Source of the DNA: Acridotheres tristis
Taxonomy: Eukaryota; Chordata; Aves; Passeriformes; Sturnidae
NCBI GenBank assembly: GCA_037013685.1
Contig: CM072893.1
Location: 15,650,736-15,714,735 of the forward strand
Direction: 5' to 3'
Length of the DNA: 64,000 bases
Part shown: positions 38,001-46,282 of the stretch, one piece after another
Numbering within the stretch: the stretch's first letter is position 1
Layout of the letters: each line of letters starts with the position of its first letter
Notes under the pieces: model-generated
Seen by the model: only the letters and a program-made list of their open reading frames with translations
Database searches by the model: none
What the model was told of the DNA's origin: nothing
Made by a program: the position numbers and the translations under genes

Positions 38001-41000
38001 TGCATTCCTATAGACCATCATTCCCTTACACATGAAAGTAATTCAGCATTATAATACAAATCATTCACAAACTGGAAATAAGGATAAAATACAATCATAT
38101 GTACAGCCTACTCTAATTCTACATAATGTAGTCAAAATATGGGGTCCCAAGGAACTAGAGTACCTACCTCCACCCTGAAATCTGCAAGACCAGGAATAAG
38201 ACTAGTGAAAGAATCTGGGGCGTGCCTTGCCTTTTGCAAAGGAATTACACGACCTAGATTAAAACGTTATCTCCCAATAAACCCTAAACTTTTCTGTTGG
38301 GCAGCATCCATCAGATTATCTGGCAAAATGGTAATAATTAATGAATCCAGATGTTCCTGATGTACAGCTGGTACACATGACCAAAGGAGAAATAAACCCT
38401 GCAGAAAGGAGCAGACACAGAATATCTGAAAGCAAACAACTCATATGCCATTCAGGAAACAACTACTACCACTACTAGCCTTTCAAAGCACTCCCCCACT
38501 AAGCACCAGACTGTGCCATAAAGCTTAGGCTGAGAAGAGAAAAAAAGCTTTGGCTGTTATGCAGCAAGAAGCACACACCACCAGTGCTCATCTCTCAGCA
38601 ACAAAAAGCAGTATTTTTATATCACTTTCATACTATACAATTCCACTATTTCCTCTAGTAAGGAAATTAGTATTTCTGTAGGAAATTTATAGGATGTTTT
38701 AGCACAAGAATATCCTAGTGTCCTTAGCACAGCACCATCATATGAATTCTAAGCACATGTTGCCAGTAATCTAACTCCTACTTTAGAGGAGTGTGTTATG
38801 AATGCACTGATCAAATGTGACAGATACCCATGCAGGTCAGTTTTTCTCAACCTCCTTTAGCTGAACCAGTATAAAAAAGTTGCCAAGCCCTTATGATTTT
38901 AAAGCAGCCGTTTCACAATCACTTGAGTATTTTTGTGTATTTTGTGCAAACATTTTAGGCAGATGATATAAATAACCTGACTCTGAACAACACAGATATT
39001 TAAGGAGTAAGAGAGCAGACTTTGCCTTTGACTAAAAAAATGTCATGTCTATTACACTGAATGATTCTTATGAATCACCAAGAAGCTACACTGGGGAAGT
39101 CAAAAGGTTACCAGTTAGGTGCATTAGAAAGTGCCCACTTAAAGCACATACAATACTTCAGCTGGGTAGTTCTCCCCACTTAGCTAACCAAACACACAAA
39201 AAAGAAACAAGCTTTTTTGGGTTAAGTTTTCAACAATCATGAACTGATTTACTGTGTTTGATCTTTCACAAGCTCAGCATATATTCATGCTGATATGAAT
39301 AGCCACCACTCTTCTTTCTCCTTTTAAGACACTTCTAGTCTTTTATATGGCAATAAGACATTTGTTGAATAACAGAATAGCAAAACTGAAAAGAGCAAGA
39401 ACTGAATGCCTTCCCAGCAGCTCACAACTGCAATAGCATAACTGGTTATTTTGCAACAAAAGATATCACACAAATTCACCCAGAATAAAGATAACTGAAT
39501 TTAACAAGTTGTCAGTCAGATGATGGTTCCCACTTACCTGTTGTGGAAGTTCACTGATTAGGTACTGAGCAAATTTTTGCAACTGGTCTCTTTGTAGCCG
39601 AGACAAAGACTCAGAAACAGGTGCTCGTAAGCACACTGCAGATGCCTGAAGAAAGAAAAGGAGACATGAACTACCATAAATGAATGTGTCCACCAAATTG
39701 ATCAAGCATCACTAACACTTGCTATGCTGATGCATACCATGCTTGGTCTTGATGGCCAATTTTTTTTTCTTCTGAAATTATGTAGTCTGTTGCAGATAAG
39801 AAGCAAGTAAGATGTCTAGGCTTTATAAAAACTGGTTTTAAGAGTTTTTTTTTCAAGGAGACTGATGTAACAGCTGTGCTTAAGATCTGTTGTTGTTAGC
39901 AATTGCACAAATACTGGCAGAGATTTCACAAACAAACCTCTAAAATAGGACATTATCCCTTAAGCTTCTGGCAATCGAACCAGCTCTGTGGGGGACTGTT
40001 TCACAGAATCACAGCCATCTCATTTATCTCATTAGAGTTTCGTAATTCGGTCTTAAAATCTCTTTCCATATCTTAGAACAAATTAGATTATAAAAAAACC
40101 TCACCACTAGCTTCTTAATCTTTTTCACTTTACATAACAAAAATGTCCCACTTAAATTTTAACCTGTACACAGTCAAGAGCAGTTTGATAAAGGACACTT
40201 CTCATATTGTCTTGTCTACATAGAGCAATATACCTTGGCTTGTAACTTTCTGGTGTCAGAAGTCAGTTTATACAAACACAAAAATCCTTTCACTATCACT
40301 TATCAGGTGGAGAAAGGATCAGAGACAAAAGAATGATTTTTATCATACACAGGGCCCAAACTTTATGAGTGTAAATAATACAAATGACAATTTGTTTTCT
40401 AGCTCACTCTCCATATCCACCTTTTAAAACTCAAACTAAAAATTCAAAGCAGAACCCACTTTTTTGGCAACTCTCCAGTCCTAAGTACCGAAAGTATACC
40501 AATATTCTGATTATTTCACAAGAGTATAAATTGAAGCTAATTACACTTGTCCATTGTGAAATATTAACAAGCTTCAGCAGACTATTAGAACTTATTTAAG
40601 AATCTGGAGTTGATAATAAGCATGCTAGCCATAAGATGTTCTGCAAGAGCAGAAAATCATCTATTCCTTTCAATTATCAAAACTTAATCCTCTGTGTTTC
40701 TCAGCTTCCCAAAGCAGAGGAAATTCAACTGTATGCAAGCCCAAACCCTCAATTGGTGTATTTCGTGTTGATTCTACACATTTTCAACTGAAGTTGGTTA
40801 GGACATAAAATGCCTACTTTTTGCCTTATGGAAGGCCACATAGAATAAAAGAAGTCAAACAAAAACAAACCTAACTGCTTTAAATCTACAAGTCAAAATG
40901 ACAGTTACCTCACTAAGTGTTAAAATGAACTGGTGAAAAGCCAACAGTGATCAAAATTACTTTCCTTCTGCACTCTGATCAACGACATAGAGTGAGCTTT

Positions 41001-44000
41001 CAAATCCTGTACTTACAAAGACTTTTAATAAAAGACAAATTATTGGTGATCTTCCACTCTTTTCAGAGATGAAGAAATGATGAGTGATTTTAACATTTAA
41101 ATGAGAAACAGGAAAGGGCCAAAAAGCACTCGAAATCTGCACATTATCAAAGGACAGTCTGCACCTTAGGGCCTCAGACAACTCAGCCTGCAGACCACAA
41201 CTGCGAGCAGGCGTTTGACAGCGTGGAGTGCCAAGAGCCACGTCCCTAAAGAGGTGTGTGCTGCACAGAACTGGACTGAGGAGACACTGGAGAAGAGAAG
41301 TGGCCCAGGGGAGAGCAGAGCTGTGCTGTGCCTACATTGTGGATGCGGAAGAGGCAGAGCGCCACGACGTGCGCGCACCACTTGGCCCCGGCGCCGCAGG
41401 TGCAGCTGCACGACGTGATCCGGCACCGGTCAAACATCACCGCCACGTTGTACGCGCCCTTGGGGGGCACCATCTGCGGGGGCACCACGGTGGCACTCAG
41501 ATGGAAACCTATGGAAATTCACAGCCCAAAGTTACTCTTGGGGTATTTGGGGAAAAGGTTCAGCCAGCACAGAAATACAGGTATATGCCATTTATCTTAT
41601 TATTTAACAGAGAAAAGCAGAACTGGATAAAGTCATCCCTGAAAAGTTTTGTTTACAGGGTCAAAGCTAGACTATACACATTTTAGGCACAACTTCTGTG
41701 CTAATTCTGACAGAAGTGCAGAATGGGTCAGGTGACTTGTTTGGAATTATTTCCAAGTCAATCAATTCTCACAATTTCACAGTCAACTAAAGACGACAGC
41801 ACTTAACCTGAGCATGCACTTTCACTTTGTGCCTTCAGAAAGTACCCATTTGTCATAAATTATGCGTCTCCTTACAATGGTGTTAATATCCCTTTTTACA
41901 AATCATGAACCCAGAAAAAAAAAAACAAACAAAAAACCCTTGGACTAAAAAGAATGGAAAGGAGAAATTGTAGAAATAATGCTTGCAATCTAGACCTATT
42001 AATCAGTGATCATAAACAAATAAATTATGACAAAGGACTTTAACAAGGCTTAGTTTCATGTAAATTCATGTACAGTGCATGAGTTGTACTCATAATGCAG
42101 CTTCCTCTGGAGATGTTGCTCATCCAGAAAGATGCATGTGATCAGGAAAAGGCCAGCAGGAGCATCAATCTTCTACCCATCTTGAAGGTGCCTATCAGCA
42201 GTTAGTCATCCTCTACAGCAATGAGCATCAGCCTCAGAATCTTTTTGCTAATCTCAAATTCAGGCTTAATGAAGCACAGAAAGCATCAGGGCATCAAGGT
42301 CATAACCAAACTTCAGTCCAATAGTCTACCTGAAGTGAAAAAATACAGCTTGATAGTTTGTCCACCATGAGGACAAGGAAGTAGACTATAAATCCACACT
42401 ACTAAGTTTTTATTATGATATCGTGAGATCATAAAAATGATGGTGTTCAGGAGTGCAAATGACACACTAAATTTATTCCATTTAAAATTATGTGCATCAT
42501 TTCCTCCTCAAAATATAATCCTCATACCAATACAAATTTGCTCTTACCTTGCTTAACCTTTCTATTTGTCCTGTTCACCACAATTCAAATCCTCTCCCTG
42601 ATGTGATTATTTTGATTAGCACACATAATGCCACCCAAATTCTTCAGCCATTTTAGCAATTGGAACAGAATCAAAACAAAAGAAGGCATTGACACAAAAT
42701 TACTGCGCTGCTTATTACCAGATACAGTTCTAATTTATGTTCCACATTTGGTTAATAAAACCCAAACAGTTCAGCTAGTCCTTCTGTTAATACTAAAAGC
42801 ATCTCAGAGTAACGCTCTGACTTTCACATAAGCAAATTAAGCATTTCACAAGTTGGAATTGCAGCAATTCTGTTTCACTACAGAAAAAGAAATAAACAAA
42901 AGGTGTTAGAGAAGACTGGATTTCAGCTACAAGCTCATACCAAGCACCTACCACGGCATTCTTCTTTGTATGTGAAGACAGTTAACTGATAATGCAATGT
43001 GGGAAGAATACTTATAAAAAGAGACAAAATTTAAGGAGTTTAACATGACAAATCTGACACTTACAATGCTAATTTAAGCACATATTCACCCCATCTCTGC
43101 TGCTATTCATGGAAAAAAAACCTCCCACGATTAGAGATAGTTCCTCTACTAAGGACAAGGCAACCTTACTATTTAAACAAAGTTTCTTCCTTCCCTTCCA
43201 CACACATAATCCTTTGTCAAGAATCACAGTTGCTTCTATGTGTACTTGAGAAGCTTTTCCACTCACCACCTCCTCTTTTTCCCTACTCTTCTGCTTCCCC
43301 AAAGCACAAGATTTTGCACTAATATTCCCAGCCTTTATTTATGTATATTGCATTACACGTCATCACCTTTTCCATGTATTATTGAAACAAGTGCTGACCA
43401 CAGTCTTTTACTGTCTATCAAATATTTTGCTCTTTTCCACTGTAAAAGTCACAGGAATTACTAAATTTCAACAAGCTGCTTTTTAACTAATTTTCTCTCT
43501 CTCAAACATTTGGCTTCCTGAAGTTTAGCAGATTCCTTAGAGGCCTCTCTCAGCATTTCAGTCATGACACTGGAAAATTATTAATGCCCTCAGAAGTCAG
43601 TTTAATCCTATTTAGCAAAATTTCCAAATTAATGTTGACATTCCAAAATTACTATCTGGTCTCACTGACAACTCACTAACACTATGTGTGGTAGTTTTAA
43701 CTCAATCTGACTTATGTATGAGGAATCACTCCACTTCCATTCCCAAGAATTCCTGCTATTGCTATTTTAGTAGACACTGGACTAGGTAATACCCTTTCAG
43801 AGACTTTACTCTGTATTCAGGTAACAGTTCATCAGTCTCTTGCAGTTTGCATATCTCAAAGGCTACCTCCTTCTCTTTTTGTTCTCCCCAAACCTTGATA
43901 GAACACGTCCCTTCTATTCACTTTCTGAGGGCTCTTTACCTAAATTTATCCACCCCCCTCATCACTGAGAGTTAAGTATTCCTGGTTCTAGTAACTAAAC

Positions 44001-46282
44001 AGGCCCACAGAAGTCTCCATCCCTCATCACATGAAAATATAAGAAATTTCCTCCTTAAGACTATACATTTTTTTATATTATCATTTTTCTTATTACGATA
44101 AGCTTGGTTCCCACATATCAAAAAACATTCTGATTCTGAAGCTCACACTTGCAGAAAAAAAAATCTGCATGGGATTGACAAGGCCCAACTTGACATACTA
44201 GTAAGTAGTACCTTTATTTCACATAATGCCTTCTGGTCAAACAGCTGTCACTGAAAAAGCTATCTCAATATTCTTTGCTTCAAAGGATTTAATGAAAAAT
44301 CCAGAGTCCAATTCTTTATATAGATAAGATTAGCTTCTATAGCCAAAAAACATTTAAAAACCCCAAGATAGTAGGAGAAGCTATAAAACCCACTGCCCAA
44401 CAAAGAGGACTTCAGTCTGCCAAAGTACTACATGAATAAATGTGCTATTAATAAAACTCTTTTGCTACAAGAATAAACCGTGCAAACTTCCTCTGTGCCA
44501 TACAGGCACTTTAGGCATTGATCATTTGATCAGACAACCAGAAAGCCAAGTTCTCTTTAGCAATATGGAATTTAAGCATTATGGAGAAAAAGGTATCCTG
44601 TACAGTTTTTTGCAAAATGCTAAGACAGATTTAGCATCAGAACATTTCTGACCTTTCAGTCGATTTCACAGCCGAGCTGACTGAGGCCAAAATAAAACAC
44701 AGCATTTAGCTCAAGACATTACAACTAATACATTTGGCAGGGAGTTTCAGAAGGATGCCGGAAAAACTTGTTTTGAGACATGGTCATAGCACTGTTGTCT
44801 CATTGCAGATATGATTTTGGGACTCTGAAGAATCTGGAGACACGGAGCTGCACTGCTCTTACCTATCTGGAGAGGGTCTTTGACAGCCCTCACCCGGAAG
44901 AGCTGCTCCCCTCGCTGGAACTCATCTGCACTGCCATTCGCCAAGCACGAGTACAGCCTGCAAGACATAAACTGAATGTGTCAGGATCGGTCTGGTTTTG
45001 AGAAACTTCACAGTATTATCCTCTTTGCTGACATGGCTTTTGAAAAACCCTTGCTATCTTGAATACAAAGTCTAGGTCTCTCCTGCCATTTCAACATTAC
45101 AATTCAACCACAAAAATCATTAGTCTCTTCCTAATTATGTTTGTGCATAGCCACTGGCAGTTTTAGGAATTTCCACCTAAGGCTCTGAAATACAAACTCA
45201 TTCATAGTCTAAGATTAAGCCTTTTTATAGCATAGTATAGTTCAAGGTCTAATGTTAGCATGCCACTGTAAAAACTCCTTCTAGACTAATTATCTGCATG
45301 TTGTTGGTTTTTTTTGTATCTGTGTTCATCAGAATAATGAGCATACACAACCAGCTGGCTTGCTCTATTCCCTAGCAGGTGATCTTAACATCAGCACTTC
45401 TGATGTTACCTCCCCCATCTGATACCTGAACCTTAGACAAACATATCTTTCAGCAAGATTCTTCCTAAAAGAGTGTAGTATCACTATTTTGCAACAAAAT
45501 TCTAAATGCACAGTTACATGTGTAGACCTCCTATATTATAAAAGCTTCAGCAAAGCTTAGAAAGAGATCTAAAAGCAGAAAATCTTTGCCTATGTAGTCA
45601 CACAGCTAAAGTGGAAACGTAAGAAATACAGTGATCTGACTATATCAACTCTGATCACCGACGTATTTAGCAAATTCTGGTTCTATTTACACGAACAAAA
45701 GGCTTGCACAGCACACTGAGCAAGCCCTCTTTGGCAATTTCTGAACCAAATTTCTGAATCAGTTAAAGCTCTGATTCCAGCAACAGCTTCCAATTGGAAA
45801 GATGATTTTGTAAGACTAACATAAGGACAAAACTCTACAAGCTAGCCTACTGCTAGTCAAATTAAAGGGTGCATTTATTTTGCTATGCTTTATACAAAGA
45901 ACCTAGACATTTACACGGTTTTCCTGGCACATGATGCAAGGCAGCTCACCTCAGAATAAAACTCCGTGTTACAACATATCACACAGTAATCTACCCATGT
46001 ATTGCAAAAGGCATGTGAGAGCACCACAAAAATACCAAATATACAGGACATCAAAAGGACAGTGATTCTCCTCAAGTGAACAGAACCTCTTCTTAAGCAT
46101 CAGTAAAAAAAGAAATCATATTTATTACCTGATATCCTCCTCATTTTCTGGGAAACTCCAGAAGGCAATTCGAAGTTGCAGTTGTTCAGGCACTGGAGGA
46201 TAAACTTTCTCCACCACCTCAAATGGAATGTGAAATGCAACCTGTTTTGCAGAGAGTTCCACCAATGGGATCACCAGCCCAT
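13840..46282 (-). CDS. ZSWIM8: Zinc finger SWIM-type containing 8, coding exons 2-26 (exon 1 outside)
   Basis: Twenty-five exons on the minus strand join in frame into about 1,760 residues; with a first exon of about 70 residues this equals the human protein (about 1,837 residues, 26 exons, from memory). Seen in order: a BC-box match PLVELSAKQV and Cul2-box match IPFEVVEKV (first exon here); the SWIM zinc finger CTCGAGAKWCAH (41336-41508); a helical conserved region; a long acidic and Ser-rich linker (30994-32002); a Ser-run segment (23278-23500); an Ala/Val/Pro/His-rich low-complexity part (21090-21572); and a conserved C-terminus ending EMTTFSP. Known role: substrate receptor of a cullin-RING E3 ligase with Elongin B/C (worm EBAX-1, fly Dora; CUL3-linked in mammals). 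It ubiquitinates Argonaute bound to trigger RNA, so that the microRNA is degraded. It is convergent with NDST2. The start codon and promoter are not in the window. No frameshift or premature stop was seen. Confidence 0.97.
14044..15251 (-). other. ZSWIM8 intron 25, 1208 nt
   Basis: Ordinary GT-AG intron; no element recognised. Confidence 0.8.
15252..15430 (-). CDS. ZSWIM8: ZSWIM8 exon 25
   Basis: Acceptor tctgtgcag, donor CAG|gtaaag. 179 nt (2 + 59 codons). It encodes VNYVHQFCVGAAKGVLSPFV, IMEALQRLNPAHVHNHLR and LVQRCQQAYMQ. Confidence 0.96.
15431..16368 (-). other. ZSWIM8 intron 24, 938 nt
   Basis: Ordinary GT-AG intron; no element recognised. Confidence 0.8.
16369..16488 (-). CDS. ZSWIM8: ZSWIM8 exon 24
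   Basis: Acceptor ttctcacag, donor TTAG|gtaagg. 120 nt (2 + 39 codons + 1). It encodes MLALEMLGRRAHNDHPNNFS and VKWLLGLAAKL. Confidence 0.96.
16489..17929 (-). other. ZSWIM8 intron 23, 1441 nt
   Basis: The + strand open frame at 16442-16894 overlaps the exon 24 antisense and this intron and has no family similarity. Nothing else seen. Confidence 0.8.
17930..18103 (-). CDS. ZSWIM8: ZSWIM8 exon 23 with NAGNAG acceptor
   Basis: The acceptor region reads ttCAGTAG|GT. Using CAG gives 174 nt (start 18103); using TAG gives 171 nt (start 18100). Both keep the frame: SNVALGSVHAG or SNVARSVHAG. I chose CAG because it is the usual winner and the Leu form looks closer to the human protein as I remember it. 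It encodes STFPAIQGASLTTLSS, then PQGLHYLHSAYRVG; donor gtaagg. Confidence 0.93.
18104..20346 (-). other. ZSWIM8 intron 22, 2243 nt
   Basis: Ends at the NAGNAG acceptor of exon 23. No repeat or RNA gene recognised. Confidence 0.8.
20347..20515 (-). CDS. ZSWIM8: ZSWIM8 exon 22
   Basis: Acceptor ctgttgtag, donor GCGC|gtaagt. 169 nt, 56 codons plus one base. It encodes GVHPAFIGAQYPYSVTAPSL, MTQIAVHPYHSE and LSLSSNVA. Confidence 0.94.
20516..21089 (-). other. ZSWIM8 intron 21, 574 nt
   Basis: Ordinary GT-AG intron; nothing seen in it. Confidence 0.8.
21090..21572 (-). CDS. ZSWIM8: ZSWIM8 exon 21: low-complexity A/V/H/P-rich
   Basis: Acceptor gctcccag, donor CAG|gtgagt. 483 nt, 161 whole codons. 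Conserved DNLMLEKACMAVEEAAKGGG and VAHQWYWLYEQT are followed by an Ala/Val stretch (TVTVAAAVTAAATV) and a His/Pro/Tyr-rich stretch, ending VFPVPGSAYPQ. Confidence 0.95.
21842..22065 (-). CDS. ZSWIM8: ZSWIM8 exon 20
   Basis: Acceptor ttcttag at 22066, donor CAG|gtgagt. 224 nt (2 + 74 codons). It begins QAMEIGSAALNILVECWDGH and ends NEIQRALVQCKEQ. A nearer GCAG five bases inside would break the frame, so the outer acceptor is chosen. Confidence 0.95.
22066..22805 (-). other. ZSWIM8 intron 19, 740 nt
   Basis: Begins with the weak donor gttaca. Nothing else seen in it. Confidence 0.8.
22806..23095 (-). CDS. ZSWIM8: ZSWIM8 exon 19
   Basis: Acceptor tatctag-type (TCTAG at 23096), donor ACAG|gttaca, which is non-optimal at +3 and +5. 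290 nt (1 + 96 codons + 1). It encodes YKGRRLESHAPHVPNQPSEA, FELAKTVLIKAGGNSST, LHLCAFEIGLYALGLHNF and NWLSRTYSSHVSWIT. Confidence 0.95.
23278..23500 (-). CDS. ZSWIM8: ZSWIM8 exon 18: Ser-run segment
   Basis: Acceptor gttgtag, donor GCAG|gtaatg. 223 nt (2 + 73 codons + 2). It encodes MASIDSSAPETTSDSSPTLS, RRPLRGGWATTSWGRG, a Ser-run (DSISSSSSDSLGSSSSSGS) and ARAKTVEVG. It is probably disordered and phosphorylated (inference). Confidence 0.95.
23501..24466 (-). other. ZSWIM8 intron 17, 966 nt, with CR1 insertion
   Basis: A CR1 fragment takes up about 240 nt next to the donor; the rest is unremarkable. Confidence 0.85.
24181..24417 (-). mobile_element. 5'-truncated CR1 retroposon (chicken repeat 1 type)
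   Basis: Read on +, it starts with the terminal repeat remnant (TCATAGAA). It continues with the diagnostic stretches CCCATCCAGCCTGGTCTTGA, GGGATGGGGCATCCACCACT, TTCTTCCTAATGTCCCTCTA and CCTTGTAAAAAGTCCCTCTC. This is the reverse complement of the CR1 3' end, so the element lies on the minus strand, in ZSWIM8 sense orientation. About 80 nt next to the 3' end appear deleted compared with the usual consensus (from memory). Many differences suggest an old copy. Confidence 0.93.
24467..24619 (-). CDS. ZSWIM8: ZSWIM8 exon 17
   Basis: Acceptor tatgcag, donor ACAG|gtgaga. 153 nt (2 + 50 codons + 1). A variable start (SSQRSPCEPA) is followed by conserved VPSRLALGNRGGYNGR and the basic QKKKHT. A CR1 fragment lies about 50 nt past its donor in the next intron. 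Confidence 0.94.
24883..25114 (-). CDS. ZSWIM8: ZSWIM8 exon 16
   Basis: Acceptor tattaaag, donor CAGG|gtaaga. 232 nt, 77 codons plus one base. It begins with conserved ILDKLLDRESQTHKPQTLSS, then becomes a Ser/Ala/Gln-rich variable segment ending EKSTQ. Confidence 0.94.
25115..26378 (-). other. ZSWIM8 intron 15, 1264 nt
   Basis: Contains a T-rich tract at about 25892-25906 and nothing else recognised. Confidence 0.8.
26379..26503 (-). CDS. ZSWIM8: ZSWIM8 exon 15
   Basis: Acceptor gggctgcag, donor AAG|gtgagt. 125 nt (2 + 41 codons). It encodes MKTTVSEAEHPLLCEGTRRE and LALMITYKDDQSKLKK. Confidence 0.96.
26504..27389 (-). other. ZSWIM8 intron 14, 886 nt
   Basis: Ordinary AT-rich intron; nothing seen. 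Confidence 0.8.
27390..27488 (-). CDS. ZSWIM8: ZSWIM8 exon 14 with tandem acceptor
   Basis: Acceptor ctttcag at 27488, donor TTG|gtaaga. 99 nt. It encodes VSPTGSRPPSRNWNNEMPGD and FEAAVAALG. A second acceptor (CCTACAG) lies 15 nt inside the exon. Using it keeps the frame and drops five residues, joining CTP directly to GSRPPSRNW. Confidence 0.94.
27489..27885 (-). other. ZSWIM8 intron 13, 397 nt
   Basis: Short intron upstream of the tandem acceptor; contains a small 17-nt tandem duplication at 27644-27676. Confidence 0.8.
27644..27676. repeat. 17-nt tandem duplication
   Basis: GTGCTGAAATGTGTTGA is followed by GTGCTGAAATGTGCTG, two nearly identical copies in ZSWIM8 intron 13. Confidence 0.75.
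27886..28069 (-). CDS. ZSWIM8: ZSWIM8 exon 13
   Basis: Acceptor actaccag, donor CCAG|gtactg. 184 nt, 61 codons plus one base. It encodes VKLAYQESEIAALLKKIPLG, AEELREGTLCDYRPVLP and FIFDVLCTP. Confidence 0.96.
28070..29367 (-). other. ZSWIM8 intron 12, 1298 nt
   Basis: AT-rich intron. A short direct repeat (ACAAATATGGA-like) occurs near 28935-28955; nothing else seen. Confidence 0.8.
29368..29547 (-). CDS. ZSWIM8: ZSWIM8 exon 12
   Basis: Acceptor tcaaacag, donor GAG|gtaatg. 180 nt, 60 codons. It starts GKKNKVSTSKQTW and continues KAAFLLTVLSERLEYHNLAF to LELQRPPASTKALE. Confidence 0.96.
29548..30072 (-). other. ZSWIM8 intron 11, 525 nt
   Basis: The 244-codon + strand open frame at 29213-29947 crosses this intron and exon 12 in antisense. 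It has no recognisable family and looks fortuitous. Confidence 0.8.
30073..30204 (-). CDS. ZSWIM8: ZSWIM8 exon 11
   Basis: Acceptor cttgcag, donor AAG|gtagag. 132 nt, 44 codons. It encodes ILFACAEALYAHGYSNEACR, then VELARDLLANPPDLK. It has a TPR/helical-repeat look but I assign no fold. Confidence 0.96.
30205..30993 (-). other. ZSWIM8 intron 10, 789 nt
   Basis: Ordinary intron; nothing seen. Confidence 0.8.
30994..32002 (-). CDS. ZSWIM8: ZSWIM8 exon 10: long exon with acidic/Ser-rich linker
   Basis: Acceptor cttttag, donor GAG|gtgagc. 1009 nt, by far the largest exon. It starts with the conserved RRDLCSQLRQWQLK and ACYFNWEEAYPIPG. A variable, probably disordered linker follows, with basic patches (GKRKVV, SGKRRMS) and CK2-like acidic serines (SSEDSSLEPD, MSLDDSSL). 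An acidic run (DDGEEEDDYQ) comes next, and conserved GIKPLEQENRME closes the exon. The antisense strand of this exon is open for more than 1 kb but is not coding. Confidence 0.96.
32003..34347 (-). other. ZSWIM8 intron 9, 2345 nt
   Basis: AT-rich intron upstream of the long exon; no repeat or RNA gene recognised. Confidence 0.8.
34348..34523 (-). CDS. ZSWIM8: ZSWIM8 exon 9
   Basis: Acceptor ttgtgcag, donor AGAG|gtgagg. 176 nt, 58 codons plus two bases. It encodes ITGWWYSVRTSASHSSASGH, the polar GRSNGQSEV stretch and MVVLWRLAVLDPTISPQ. Its first half is CpG-rich, like the SWIM exon. Confidence 0.96.
34524..35410 (-). other. ZSWIM8 intron 8, 887 nt
   Basis: AT-rich with short A tracts; nothing else seen. 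Confidence 0.8.
35411..35612 (-). CDS. ZSWIM8: ZSWIM8 exon 8
   Basis: Acceptor atgtacag, donor CAG|gtatct. 202 nt (1 + 67 codons). It encodes DVNSMYLSSTEPPAAAEW, LLRPLRGREPEG and ILTDQCLNYEQ. Confidence 0.96.
35613..35960 (-). other. ZSWIM8 intron 7, 348 nt
   Basis: Short intron; nothing seen. Confidence 0.8.
35961..36081 (-). CDS. ZSWIM8: ZSWIM8 exon 7
   Basis: Acceptor ttttgtaag, donor CAG|gtaagc. 121 nt with two bases of split codons at each end. It encodes PTAGPSASDQSTWYLDESTL and KFCGPSPVVF. Confidence 0.95.
36082..36703 (-). other. ZSWIM8 intron 6, 622 nt
   Basis: Ordinary intron; nothing seen. Confidence 0.8.
36704..36785 (-). CDS. ZSWIM8: ZSWIM8 exon 6
   Basis: Acceptor gtttgcag, donor CCAG|gtaatt. 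82 nt, 27 codons plus one base. It encodes ILPTAQRLLDELLSSQ and INTVCGAP. This is the smallest coding exon of the gene here. Confidence 0.95.
36786..39537 (-). other. ZSWIM8 intron 5, 2752 nt
   Basis: AT-rich unique sequence; no element recognised. Confidence 0.8.
39538..39645 (-). CDS. ZSWIM8: ZSWIM8 exon 5
   Basis: Acceptor tttcttcag, donor CAG|gtaagt. 108 nt, 36 whole codons. It begins ASAVCLRAPVSESLSRLQ and ends YLISELPQQ. Confidence 0.96.
39646..41335 (-). other. ZSWIM8 intron 4, 1690 nt
   Basis: Begins with the weak donor gtaggc beside the CpG-dense SWIM exon. A phrase near 40003 (CACAGAATCACAG) recalls avian repeat tails but has no repeat body beside it. Confidence 0.8.
41336..41508 (-). 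CDS. ZSWIM8: ZSWIM8 exon 4: SWIM zinc finger
   Basis: Acceptor ttccatag, donor AAT|gtaggc (a weak donor). The exon is 173 nt (2 + 57 codons). CTCGAGAKWCAH matches the SWIM pattern CxCx(6)CxH with all four zinc ligands present. Before it are VPPQMVPPKGAYNVAVMFDR and after it VVALCLFRIHN. The exon is CpG-dense, about 17 CpG in about 110 nt, unlike the AT-rich introns beside it. Confidence 0.97.
41509..44862 (-). other. ZSWIM8 intron 3, 3354 nt
   Basis: AT-rich intron with an A-rich tract around 41917-41935. No exon or mobile element recognised. Confidence 0.8.
44863..44957 (-). CDS. ZSWIM8: ZSWIM8 exon 3
   Basis: Acceptor cttgcag, donor ATAG|gtaaga. The exon is 95 nt with one base at each end belonging to split codons. 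It encodes LYSCLANGSADEFQRGEQLF and continues to VKDPLQI. This stretch sits between the cullin-binding boxes and the SWIM finger. Confidence 0.96.
44958..46128 (-). other. ZSWIM8 intron 2, 1171 nt
   Basis: Ordinary AT-rich intron; nothing seen. Confidence 0.8.
46129..46282 (-). CDS. ZSWIM8: ZSWIM8 exon 2: BC-box and Cul2-box
   Basis: Acceptor attgctag, donor CAG|gtaata. The exon is 154 nt (2 + 50 codons + 2). It reads GLVIPLVELS at the start and SFPENEEDI at the end. PLVELSAKQV (residues 5-14) fits the Elongin-binding BC-box with Ser in the Cys position. IPFEVVEKV (18-26) fits the Cul2-box pattern hydrophobic-P-x-x-hydrophobic-x-x-x-hydrophobic. It needs a split Asp codon from exon 1, which is not in the window. 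Confidence 0.95.

Noticed and set aside
39998..40030. CACAGAATCACAG phrase resembling the tail of avian retroposons
   Set aside because: No recognisable CR1 or ERV body lies next to it.
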